Assembly: GCA_035544835.1 (NCBI GenBank)
Contig: DASZZV010000456.1
Coordinates: forward strand, 1 to 20,602
Length of the DNA: 20,602 nt
Reading direction: 5' to 3'
Source: DASZZV01 sp035544835
Lineage (GTDB): Bacteria; Acidobacteriota; Thermoanaerobaculia; Gp7-AA8
Shown here: one piece after another, positions 1 to 6,858 of the stretch
How the letters are laid out: every line of letters begins with the position of its first letter
Position numbering within the stretch: position 1 is the first letter of the stretch
Notes under the pieces: generated by a model
Database searches by the model: none
Told to the model about the DNA's origin: nothing
Seen by the model: the letters and a program-made list of their open reading frames with translations, nothing else
Made by a program: the position numbers and the translations under genes

Positions 1-755
1 TCCTCTCGCAGTCTGGCCAGCTTTACCTCGAGCCCGCCGCGGCTGCTTTCGGGAAGGTCTACTGCTTCGGCCCCACCTTCCGCGCCGAGAAATCGAAGAC
101 CCGCCGGCATCTGATGGAATTCTGGATGATCGAGCCCGAGGTGGCCTTCATGGAGTTCGATGAGCTCCAGGACTTCGCCGAGGAGTTTGTCGAGTATATC
201 GTCGCGCGCGCCCTCGATCGCTGCCGGGAGGAGCTCAAGACCCTCGAGCGCGACATCAGCAAGCTCGAGAACATCCGGCGACCGTTTCCCAGAATCACCT
301 ATCGCCAGGCCATCGATGTTCTCATCAGCCGGGGTATGAGCGTGAAGTTCGGCGACGACCTCGGTGCCGACGAAGAGACGGCTCTGGCCGAGGCCTACGA
401 GCGGCCGGTGATGGTTTCGCGTTACCCGGTCGGGATCAAAGCGTTCTACATGCAGCCGGATCCAAAAGATCCTGAGGTGGTGCTGGGGCTCGACATGCTG
501 GCTCCAGAAGGTTATGGCGAGATCATCGGGGGCTCGCAGAGAATCCATGATCACGATCTTCTCCTCCAGAGGATCAAGGAGCACAACCTGCCGGTCGAGG
601 CCTTTCAGTGGTACCTCGATGTTCGCAAGTACGGTTCATTCCCGCATAGCGGCTTCGGCATGGGCATCGAAAGAGCAGTGGCCTGGATCTCGGGCGTGCA
701 TCACTTGAGGGAGTGCATTCCTTATCCGAGAATGCTGAATCGGATTTATCCGTAG
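1..755 (+). CDS. asnS: Asparaginyl-tRNA synthetase, C-terminal part (5' end outside window)
   Basis: Class II aminoacyl-tRNA synthetase that charges tRNA-Asn with asparagine in the cytoplasm. The open frame runs in from the left edge (first full codon at base 3) and ends at TAG 753-755, so only the C-terminal catalytic part, about 250 residues, is visible. The first visible residues are LSQSGQLYLE. Class II motif 2 follows (FRAEKSKTRRHLMEFWMIEPE region), and motif 3 near the end reads GFGMGIERAVAWI. The final CIPYPRMLNRIYP resembles the C-terminus of AsnRS. The HLMEF/WMIEPE and EIIGGSQR segments favour AsnRS over AspRS, but the missing N-terminal anticodon-binding domain cannot be inspected. 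It is followed by a long inverted repeat and then rnj on the same strand. Confidence 0.93.
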   Translation, partial: LSQSGQLYLEPAAAAFGKVYCFGPTFRAEKSKTRRHLMEFWMIEPEVAFMEFDELQDFAEEFVEYIVARALDRCREELKTLERDISKLENIRRPFPRITYRQAIDVLISRGMSVKFGDDLGADEETALAEAYERPVMVSRYPVGIKAFYMQPDPKDPEVVLGLDMLAPEGYGEIIGGSQRIHDHDLLLQRIKEHNLPVEAFQWYLDVRKYGSFPHSGFGMGIERAVAWISGVHHLRECIPYPRMLNRIYP

Positions 756-802
756 GTTGCGATTGGGGTCATTCAGGGGCGACTGCGTGGAAACAGGGCA
801 AT

Positions 803-929
803 GTGTCATCCCGAGCCGCAGCGAGGGATCTGGGCGGGGGCCTTACCGTCGCGGCGTCAGGCGATTGTGCGTAATACGCGCGTTGGTAGGGCCCCCGCCC
901 AGATCCCTCGCTGCGGCTCGGGATGACAC
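803..929. repeat. Perfect 40-bp inverted repeat with 47-bp loop (family A, copy 1)
   Basis: The left arm 803-842 starts GTGTCATCCCGAGCC and its exact reverse complement is at 890-929. The stem continues with a mismatch to about 847 and 884. The same 40-base left arm occurs identically at 20508-20547, so this is a dispersed element rather than a gene-specific structure. It fills most of the gap between asnS (ends 755) and rnj (starts 983). The fold would be a very stable hairpin in the transcript, but there is no T-run after it, so it is not a canonical intrinsic terminator. Confidence 0.9.
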
Positions 930-982
930 GATCGTACTGCCTTCCCTCGATCACCGCTTTTTCGAATCAAAGCCAAAACACC

Positions 983-2689
983 ATGACCGACACTGAGACT
1001 AAATCAACGCCCGCCACTGCGGCCCAACCCGCCCCTCCCACTCTCCGCATCATTCCCCTTGGAGGACTCGGCGAATTCGGCATGAACATGATGGTCTACG
1101 AGCTGGGTGACAGCTCGATCATCGTCGATTGCGGCATGATGTTTCCCGACTCGGCTACTCTCGGCGTCGACGCAGTGATTCCCGACATGTCCTACGTCTT
1201 CGAGCGCGCCAGCAATGTGGTCGGCATCTTCCTGACACACGGCCACGAAGATCACATCGGAGCAATCCCTTTTCTCGCTGGAATCGTGCACGCGCCGATT
1301 TACGGAATGCCGCTGACGCTCGGCTTCATCGAGGGCAAGTTCGAGGAGTTCGGGATGAAGGGGATGGTCGATCTCCGCACCCTCACTCATCGCACCGTCG
1401 TCGAGGTGGGACCGTTTCGCGTCGAACCGATCCACGTCACGCACTCCATCGTCGACGCCATCGCGCTGGCCATCACCACCTCCATCGGGACGATCGTGCA
1501 CACCGGCGATTTCAAATTCGACTCCTCACCCGTCGATCACAAGCCGACCGATCTGGCACGCTTCGCCAGCCTTGGGGAAGAAGGGGTGATGATGCTGCTC
1601 AGCGATTCCACCAACGCCGTCATCGACGGCTATTCCCATTCGGAACGGACCGTCGGAGCGTCACTGGAGCGCATCTTCGCTAACGTCACGGGACGCGTCG
1701 TCGTCACCACCTTCGCCTCGCACATCCATCGTCTGCAGCAGATCATCGACGCCGCCCGACGCTATCGCCGCAAAGTATTTCTCATTGGCCGCTCCGTGGT
1801 CGACAACGTCGAGATCGCCGAGAGACTCGGCTGGATCCGCTTTCCCCGCGAGGTCCGGCCCGGCCATAACAAGCCGATGGATGAGGAGGCTAAAGACGTC
1901 GTCATCATTACGACCGGGACGCAGGGTGAAACGACCTCGGCGCTGGCGAGAATGGCTCTGGGGGAGCACAAATCGGTTTCGCTGCAACCGGGCGACCTGG
2001 TGATCATCTCGGCTCGAACGATTCCAGGAAACGAGAAGGCGATTGGTCGAGTCATCGACAATCTTTACCGGCGCGGTGCTGATGTCATCCATGACGAGGT
2101 TCGCGACATCCACGTCTCCGGCCATGCCTGCAGGGAGGAGTTGAAAACTCTCCTGAACCTCACTCGCCCCCGGTTCTTCATTCCCATCCATGGTGGTCTT
2201 CGTCAGCTGGTCCATCACGCCAGACTTGCCGAGAGTGCCGGGGTTCGGCGCGACAACATCTTCGTCGTGACCAATGGTGAAGTCGTGGAGATGAAGAATG
2301 GAGGGGCCCGCATTCTCGACGCGCCTGTCTCCACTGGAAAGGTGTTCGTCGACGCCCAGGCTGAGGAGGTCGCCGAAGTCGTCCTGCGGGACAGGCGGCA
2401 TCTGGCCGAAGACGGTTTCGTCATCATCGTACTGGCTCTCGACATGAGCTCAGGACGACTGGTCCGTGAGCCCGAGATCATCACCAGAGGCTTGGTGCAC
2501 GTCGACGCAAGCGCCGATGTACTCGGGGAGGTTCGAGAGTTGCTTAGCTCTCTCTTGCTCGAGATCGCCGTCGAAGAGTTACGGGATGCAGAGGCTGTAC
2601 AGGAGCGCATCCGCTCGATGCTCAAACGGTATTTCCGAAAGAAACTTAGCCGCCGTCCGATGATTCTGCCGGTGGTGTGGGAGATGTAA
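983..2689 (+). CDS. rnj: Ribonuclease J
   Basis: Metallo-beta-lactamase/beta-CASP RNase that combines endonuclease and 5'-3' exonuclease activity in mRNA decay and rRNA maturation. The protein has 568 residues, normal for the family (about 555). The zinc motif HGHEDH is at residues 86-91 (H86, H88, D90, H91). Further metal ligands lie in the HTGDFK segment, and the beta-CASP region holds SGHAC and PIHGG. The C-terminal RNase J domain ends in RRPMILPVVWEM. An upstream in-frame ATG at 923 lies inside the inverted repeat arm; 983 is chosen because homology starts soon after it (LRIIPLGGLGEFGMN). No good Shine-Dalgarno sequence precedes 983, so the start is not certain. The stop TAA shares one base with the uppP start (TAATG), suggesting coupled translation. 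Confidence 0.95.
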   Translation: MTDTETKSTPATAAQPAPPTLRIIPLGGLGEFGMNMMVYELGDSSIIVDCGMMFPDSATLGVDAVIPDMSYVFERASNVVGIFLTHGHEDHIGAIPFLAGIVHAPIYGMPLTLGFIEGKFEEFGMKGMVDLRTLTHRTVVEVGPFRVEPIHVTHSIVDAIALAITTSIGTIVHTGDFKFDSSPVDHKPTDLARFASLGEEGVMMLLSDSTNAVIDGYSHSERTVGASLERIFANVTGRVVVTTFASHIHRLQQIIDAARRYRRKVFLIGRSVVDNVEIAERLGWIRFPREVRPGHNKPMDEEAKDVVIITTGTQGETTSALARMALGEHKSVSLQPGDLVIISARTIPGNEKAIGRVIDNLYRRGADVIHDEVRDIHVSGHACREELKTLLNLTRPRFFIPIHGGLRQLVHHARLAESAGVRRDNIFVVTNGEVVEMKNGGARILDAPVSTGKVFVDAQAEEVAEVVLRDRRHLAEDGFVIIVLALDMSSGRLVREPEIITRGLVHVDASADVLGEVRELLSSLLLEIAVEELRDAEAVQERIRSMLKRYFRKKLSRRPMILPVVWEM

Positions 2690-3522
2690 TGTCGATTTTC
2701 CAGGCCATCGTGATGGGACTCATTCAGGGGCTCACCGAGTTCATTCCAGTCAGCAGCAGCGCTCACCTTCGTCTCGTACCGGCACTGCTCGGCTGGAAAG
2801 ATCCAGGCGCGGCCTTCACGGCCGTCATTCAGCTCGGAACCCTGCTGGCAGTGCTCATCTACTTCTTTCCCGATCTGGTGAAGCTGACGGTCGCTTTTTT
2901 TCAGGGCATCTTCAAGGGCAGGCCATTCGCCGACCATGACTCAAGGCTGGCCTGGTACATCGGCATCGGCACGATCCCGGTGGTCGTTCTCGGCCTGGCC
3001 TTCAAGCATTTCATCGAGACCGAGGCGCGCAGCCTCTGGATCATTTCCTTCACACTCATCTTCGTGGCCGTTCTTCTCATGCTGGCCGAGTCTTACGCGG
3101 CGCGAAATGAAGGGCGAGAGATCGCCGATGTCAATCTCACCGACGCCGTGGCCATGGGACTCGGACAGAGCTTGGCCCTCATCCCAGGCATGTCACGCAG
3201 CGGATCGACGATCATGGTGGGACTTTTCCGCCGTCTATCACGGGAGGCCGCGGCCCGCTTCTCCTTTCTGCTCAGCATTCCAGCGATCCTCGGCAGCGGA
3301 TTGCTGGAGATGGTCAAGGAGCGAAAGCACTTGATGGAGGTAGGGGTGACGCCGACGATCATCGCCACTGTCATTTCGTTCGTCGTCGGATGGGCATCAA
3401 TCTGGTTCCTGCTCCGCTATCTGCGCACGCATACCACCTACGTTTTCATCTGGTATCGAATCGCACTCGGCGTGATTCTGATCGCGCTTTTGGCGACACA
3501 CGTGATCAGCCCGTTTCAATGA
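2689..3522 (+). CDS. uppP: Undecaprenyl-diphosphatase
   Basis: Integral membrane enzyme that dephosphorylates undecaprenyl pyrophosphate, regenerating the lipid carrier for peptidoglycan and other envelope polymers; loss or overexpression alters bacitracin sensitivity (hence bacA). It has 277 residues, typical of the family (about 270). The two signature motifs are present: QGLTEF at residues 13-18 followed by PVSSSAHL, and PGMSRSGST at 166-174 with the essential arginine R170. Several hydrophobic segments indicate a polytopic protein. The ATG overlaps the rnj stop codon (TAATG), so it is the second gene of an rnj-uppP unit. An alternative in-frame ATG at 2677 lies inside rnj and is less likely. 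Confidence 0.96.
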   Translation: MSIFQAIVMGLIQGLTEFIPVSSSAHLRLVPALLGWKDPGAAFTAVIQLGTLLAVLIYFFPDLVKLTVAFFQGIFKGRPFADHDSRLAWYIGIGTIPVVVLGLAFKHFIETEARSLWIISFTLIFVAVLLMLAESYAARNEGREIADVNLTDAVAMGLGQSLALIPGMSRSGSTIMVGLFRRLSREAAARFSFLLSIPAILGSGLLEMVKERKHLMEVGVTPTIIATVISFVVGWASIWFLLRYLRTHTTYVFIWYRIALGVILIALLATHVISPFQ

Positions 3523-3616
3523 GACGTTAGATACCTGAACCTTGAATACCCCAAGGTTCTCTTCGGATCGAACGCCTGTGTTAATTAGAAAAAGAAACTG
3601 ACGTGCGTGAGCTTTT

Positions 3617-3808
3617 AGCCCCGTAGGGGCGTTTGAGAATAGCCCCAGGACGAAGTCCTGGGAAATGGTCCCCGAGATTTCGTTGTCGAGCCCCGGAGGG
3701 GCGATTGACGGCCCTCTCAATCGCCCCTCCGGGGCTCGACACTGCTTACTGGACCCGATCGATCCCAGCACTTCGTGCTGGGCTATTCTCAAACGCCCCT
3801 ACGGGGCT
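3617..3808. repeat. Nested inverted repeat (comb-like), family B, at the uppP/Ig-protein convergent junction
   Basis: The outer arms 3617-3645 and 3780-3808 are perfect 29-bp reverse complements (AGCCCCGTAGGGGCG...). The inner arms 3685-3708 and 3717-3740 are perfect 24-bp reverse complements around an 8-base loop. Each arm also contains its own short palindrome, and two further hairpins lie between the arms (CCCAGGACGAAGTCCTGGG at 3644-3662 and CCCAGCACTTCGTGCTGGG at 3764-3782). The element dominates the 439-bp gene-free stretch 3523-3961; the rest of that stretch holds the terminator at 3916-3941 and nothing else recognisable. Open frames across it on both strands are translations of the palindrome and not credible genes. 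Confidence 0.92.
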
Positions 3809-3913
3809 GGGCGCCGCGCACAATTCTGGGTTCACCATTCCTGAATTCTGCATTTCACTACGCTCATCAGCCCTACCCCGTCACGACGCACCACACGAGA
3901 GCCTCCGAAACGC

Positions 3914-3941
3914 AAAAAAGCCCGGCCGAAGCCGGGCTTTT
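3914..3941 (-). terminator. Rho-independent terminator (bidirectional shape)
   Basis: A perfect 11-bp stem AAAAGCCCGGC / GCCGGGCTTTT (3916-3926 and 3931-3941) encloses a CGAA tetraloop. Read on the minus strand it ends in six T residues, 21 bases beyond the stop of the Ig-repeat protein gene (3962), so it most likely terminates that gene. Read on the plus strand it has four T residues and could also stop transcripts coming from rnj-uppP. Confidence 0.9.
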
Positions 3942-3961
3942 GAGGTGAAATCGTTGGACGC

Positions 3962-5602
3962 CTAGTTCTGCGGGTTGTTCACGTAGAAGTCGCGCGAGCC
4001 GATGATAGTCTTGCGACCGCTCTGCTCGACGGCCTGTACGACAAGGCGATGACGAGCGTCGCTGAGTTGAGTGGTGTCCATGTTGAAGCGCCAGCCCGAG
4101 GTCGTGCTGTTGAAGATGAAGGGATAAGCATCATGGACATCGGTGCGGATGTAACCGGTGCTGGCATTGCCAGCCACGATGCCGTCGATGAGAATCTCAA
4201 TTCGGGAGGTGTCGAAGGAGGTTTCGTCGAGAGTCCATCCAAAGAACGTCACCGTTCCCTTGAGATAGTCGAAGTTGGTCGGGAAATCGATATAGCCGAA
4301 CGGCGGAGCGTTGAAGTTGCCCTGGCCCGGAACGTCCTGGATACATTGGAAGAAGACGTTCACGCCGGCCGTGTTTGGGATATCGGCGAAGGTCTGCTCC
4401 TGATCGCCTACCCGGACTTTCATGACATGGTGACCGGGATTGAAGAATCCACCACCCGTTTTCAGCAGCGTTCCGATGTCGAGGAGGAACATGAAGCCGG
4501 ACCTTGGAGAGTCGGGGTAGGTCGCGTAGTACTTGGCAACATCGAAGCGGGGCAGTCCGTAACAGTTCACGTACGAATCGACGACTACGTTCCCGATCGT
4601 GCCAACGTAGGTGCAGTCATCGGTCGAGACGATGCGCGCGCCGTCGATGAGAAGTTCAACGTAGGAGACGCGACCAGTGTTTTCGCGGGTCCCCAGATCG
4701 AGTGCCCAACCGCGGATCGGGGTAAAGTGTGAGTCTGGACGAACCCCGGGAGATACGACCGGAACAACATTCCCGCAGGAGCCAAAGAGCACGGCGTCTT
4801 TGATCGGTTCATCGAGCCGGCCGAAGGGACGCAGATTGTTCTCACTGTTGAAGACCTGAATGTTGCGTATACCGATGACGCGGCTCAGGCCCAGGCGATC
4901 GGTCGCTCGTACCTGCAGCACATGCACACCGTCTTGAATCCTGGTCGAATCGATCTCTGCGACGAATCCGCTGTACAGAGCAGCCGGGAAATCAGGAAAT
5001 GAGTTGCCGACATCGGGGCGGGGATCCCCATAAACCGCCGACTGTTGATTCAGGTTGTCGATCAGGACATCGACCCGAGCCACGCCGTCGGTGTCAGTCA
5101 CCCAGCCAGACACCGGAAACGATCCGTTGACGTCATAGATCGCCACCGAGTCGGGACTGTCGACATAGCCAAACGGTGACTGGTTCTTTTTCCCGTCGAC
5201 GATAACCGTCCTGCGGCCGATCTCGAACGTCTGATTGTCCGACGTGATGACACGCATGGAAATGATGTGCGGGCCATTCGAGAAGCGGCTGGCCTGGAAG
5301 CCAGTCTGGAAACCGGGGAGTCGGTTCTGAATGCCTTCCCAGTCAGGATGTGCCTCGACGACATCGATGCGAGGGATGTTGATGTCGGCCGAATACTGGA
5401 ACACGTCATCGACGTATAAGTCGACTCTCGAGATTCCGGTCGGGTCGACCGCCCAACCCTGCACGAGCACCATTCCTGTAACGGTGGAACCTTCAGCTGG
5501 CTTCTCGATGAAGCCGATGAAGGCCGGCTGCGCAAACGCAGCGGGTACCAGGCACACGGCTAGCAACGCCAGGACCGACCCGCGGGCAATCAATCTCCAC
5601 AT
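3962..5602 (-). CDS. Secreted protein with four Ig-like (GWAxD...RxDV...SGF) repeats
   Basis: Predicted exported protein of 546 residues; no enzymatic function is visible. The start at 5602 is chosen because GGAGG lies 8 bases upstream and the N-terminus MWRLIARGSVLALLAVCLVP then AAFAQ is a signal peptide with a probable cleavage after AFA-Q. The rest is four diverged repeats starting near residues 29, 144, 260 and 435. Each runs FG(Y/R)xDxP, then GW(A/V/T)xD, then RV(D/E)xLID, then RxDVxxxxP, then SGF/SGW, and closes with HxLxVxA or similar. Repeat 3 is longer and contains a cysteine-bearing insertion (C276, C330, C347, with C420 downstream). The gene is monocistronic, with its own promoter (5655-5683) and terminator (3914-3941). 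A surface-adhesive or structural role is inference only. A longer frame from 5683 exists but would put the signal peptide internally and cover the promoter. Confidence 0.85.
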   Translation of the reverse strand: MWRLIARGSVLALLAVCLVPAAFAQPAFIGFIEKPAEGSTVTGMVLVQGWAVDPTGISRVDLYVDDVFQYSADINIPRIDVVEAHPDWEGIQNRLPGFQTGFQASRFSNGPHIISMRVITSDNQTFEIGRRTVIVDGKKNQSPFGYVDSPDSVAIYDVNGSFPVSGWVTDTDGVARVDVLIDNLNQQSAVYGDPRPDVGNSFPDFPAALYSGFVAEIDSTRIQDGVHVLQVRATDRLGLSRVIGIRNIQVFNSENNLRPFGRLDEPIKDAVLFGSCGNVVPVVSPGVRPDSHFTPIRGWALDLGTRENTGRVSYVELLIDGARIVSTDDCTYVGTIGNVVVDSYVNCYGLPRFDVAKYYATYPDSPRSGFMFLLDIGTLLKTGGGFFNPGHHVMKVRVGDQEQTFADIPNTAGVNVFFQCIQDVPGQGNFNAPPFGYIDFPTNFDYLKGTVTFFGWTLDETSFDTSRIEILIDGIVAGNASTGYIRTDVHDAYPFIFNSTTSGWRFNMDTTQLSDARHRLVVQAVEQSGRKTIIGSRDFYVNNPQN

Positions 5603-5654
5603 AACCCACACCTCCAACCCAAATTGACCGTATCGCGCGGAAAAGAACGAGTTA

Positions 5655-5683
5655 ACGATACTCTCTGATCGCCCGTGCGTCAA
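5655..5683 (-). promoter_or_regulatory. Predicted sigma70-type promoter of the Ig-repeat protein gene
   Basis: Read on the minus strand, TTGACG (5683-5678) is followed after exactly 17 bases by TATCGT (5660-5655). The expected start of transcription is near 5648, leaving a leader of about 45 bases that contains the GGAGG site before the ATG at 5602. It lies in the 149-bp divergent gap shared with the dehydratase gene. Confidence 0.6.
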
Positions 5684-5716
5684 ACAAAGTACCGTCTCTG
5701 GAAAGCTGGGCCGCGC

Positions 5717-5744
5717 TTTGCTGCGTTTCGACGAAGTTTATACT
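5717..5744 (+). promoter_or_regulatory. Predicted promoter of the dehydratase gene; -10 element abuts the start codon
   Basis: TATACT (5739-5744) matches a -10 hexamer. The -35 is weak (TTTGCT at 5717-5722, 16-base spacing). Transcription would start at about 5751-5752, the same place as the GTG start codon, which predicts a leaderless or nearly leaderless mRNA. No Shine-Dalgarno sequence lies between the -10 and the GTG. Confidence 0.45.
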
Positions 5745-5751
5745 AACGGCC

Positions 5752-6717
5752 GTGCCAACGACAAACGACCTGCAACTTCCCACCCTTGCCGACGTCTCGG
5801 CAGCACATTCACGGATCTCGGCTTTCATCCACCGCACGCCACTGATCGCCAATGCCTCTATCGATGCTCGCCTCGGCGGCCGTGTGCTTTTGAAGTGCGA
5901 GAACCTCCAGCGCGCCGGAGCATTCAAGATCCGCGGAGCGCTCAACGCGATGTCGCAGCTCAAGGACGAAGAGCGTCGTCGCGGAGTGGTCGCCTTCTCC
6001 TCGGGCAACCACGCCCAGGGTGTCGCTCTGGCCGGAAAGCTGCTGGGAGTCAGAACGACCCTGGTGATCCCGGAAGGTGCCAACCAGTGGAAGGTCGACG
6101 CAACGCGCGGCTATGGTGCCGAGGTCGTTCAGGCCGGCGTAGGTGAGGCGACGCGAGGCGAGGTCGCACAGCGGATCGCTGCGGAAACCGGAGCATCGAT
6201 CATTCCGCCGTTCGACGACTCGCGCGTGATCGCCGGCGCCGGAACGGTCGGACTGGAGATTCATCAGGATCTCGCTGATGCCGAGAACGTATTCGTTCCC
6301 CTCGGCGGTGGTGGGTTGCTGGCAGGGACTGCGCTGGCGCTGACATCGCTCAATCCCCGGATCCGTGTTTATGGAGTCGAGCCGCTGGCCGGCAATGACG
6401 GCCAGCGTTCCTTCCGCAGCGGAGAAATCGTGCGGATCGATCCACCACGGACCATCGCCGACGGCGCTCGCACCACGGCGCTCGGAGTGCGGAACTTTGC
6501 CATCATCCGGGAGCGCGTGACCGACATTCTCGCAGTCGACGACGACGAATTGCTGGAGGTACTCAAGTTCGTCATGTACCGGACCAAACTCGTGATCGAG
6601 CCCACCGGCGCGCTGGCCATCGCCGCGCTGCTAACGGGAAAAGTAAAAGTGAACGGCGTCAGTGTCGCCGTTATCTCCGGCGGCAACATCGACTTCAGCC
6701 TGCTGGGCAGAAATTGA
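5752..6717 (+). CDS. PLP-dependent threonine/serine ammonia-lyase (no ACT domain)
   Basis: Fold-type II PLP enzyme, most likely a threonine ammonia-lyase (threonine to 2-oxobutanoate and ammonia); serine dehydratase or serine racemase activity cannot be excluded. It has 321 residues, matching TdcB-type catabolic enzymes and serine racemase, and lacks the C-terminal regulatory domain of biosynthetic IlvA, so isoleucine feedback is not expected. The PLP lysine is K59 in AFKIRGA, the substrate-binding loop SGNHAQG is at 84-90, and the phosphate-binding glycine loop GGGG is at 185-188. A C-terminal VISGGN segment supplies the usual Ser facing the PLP ring nitrogen. The start is GTG at 5752, without a Shine-Dalgarno site. 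The stop codon lies inside the first heptamer of the downstream ATTGAGA repeat. Confidence 0.9.
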   Translation: MPTTNDLQLPTLADVSAAHSRISAFIHRTPLIANASIDARLGGRVLLKCENLQRAGAFKIRGALNAMSQLKDEERRRGVVAFSSGNHAQGVALAGKLLGVRTTLVIPEGANQWKVDATRGYGAEVVQAGVGEATRGEVAQRIAAETGASIIPPFDDSRVIAGAGTVGLEIHQDLADAENVFVPLGGGGLLAGTALALTSLNPRIRVYGVEPLAGNDGQRSFRSGEIVRIDPPRTIADGARTTALGVRNFAIIRERVTDILAVDDDELLEVLKFVMYRTKLVIEPTGALAIAALLTGKVKVNGVSVAVISGGNIDFSLLGRN

Positions 6718-6844
6718 GAATTGAGAATTGAGAAATAAAGGTCAGAGCCGATGTGTCATCCCTCGCTGCGGCTCGGGATGACACCTTCCGTTGCCTCTTT
6801 CTGTTGCTCCTTTCTTTCTCAATTCCCAATTCTCAATTCTCAAT
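6713..6844. repeat. Inverted tandem heptamers (ATTGAGA/TCTCAAT) around a GTGTCATCCC palindrome
   Basis: The left side has three units of ATTGAGA at 6713-6733. The right side has four units of the complementary heptamer at 6817-6844, the second of them a variant (TCCCAAT). Between them lies a short hairpin with a 10-bp stem, GTGTCATCCC (6753-6762) and GGGATGACAC (6775-6784). Its stem matches the outermost bases of the family A arms at 803 and 20508. The element overlaps the last codons of the dehydratase gene and occupies nearly all of the gap before rarA. Confidence 0.85.
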
Positions 6845-6858
6845 TCGTCTCATCTGAA

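Noticed and set aside
923..982. N-terminal extension of RNase J from the ATG at 923
   Set aside because: The ATG lies in the right arm of a dispersed repeat and the added residues show no family similarity.
1661..2937. Two minus-strand frames of more than 240 codons opposite rnj and uppP
   Set aside because: They are shadows of strongly conserved plus-strand genes and read across the rnj-uppP boundary without any family signature.
3397..3965. Open frames on both strands (131 and 110 codons) across the uppP/Ig-protein gap
   Set aside because: They are translations of the nested palindrome; the same short peptides (SIAPPGLD, SNAPTGL) appear on both strands because the DNA is an inverted repeat.
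4049..4732. 227-codon plus-strand open frame inside the Ig-repeat gene
   Set aside because: The opposite strand has a signal peptide, regular repeats, promoter and terminator; this frame has low-complexity acidic composition and no domain.
6751..6858. N-terminal extension of RarA from the ATG at 6751
   Set aside because: The extra 36 residues would be encoded by the palindrome and heptamer repeat, and the family N-terminus begins at 6859.
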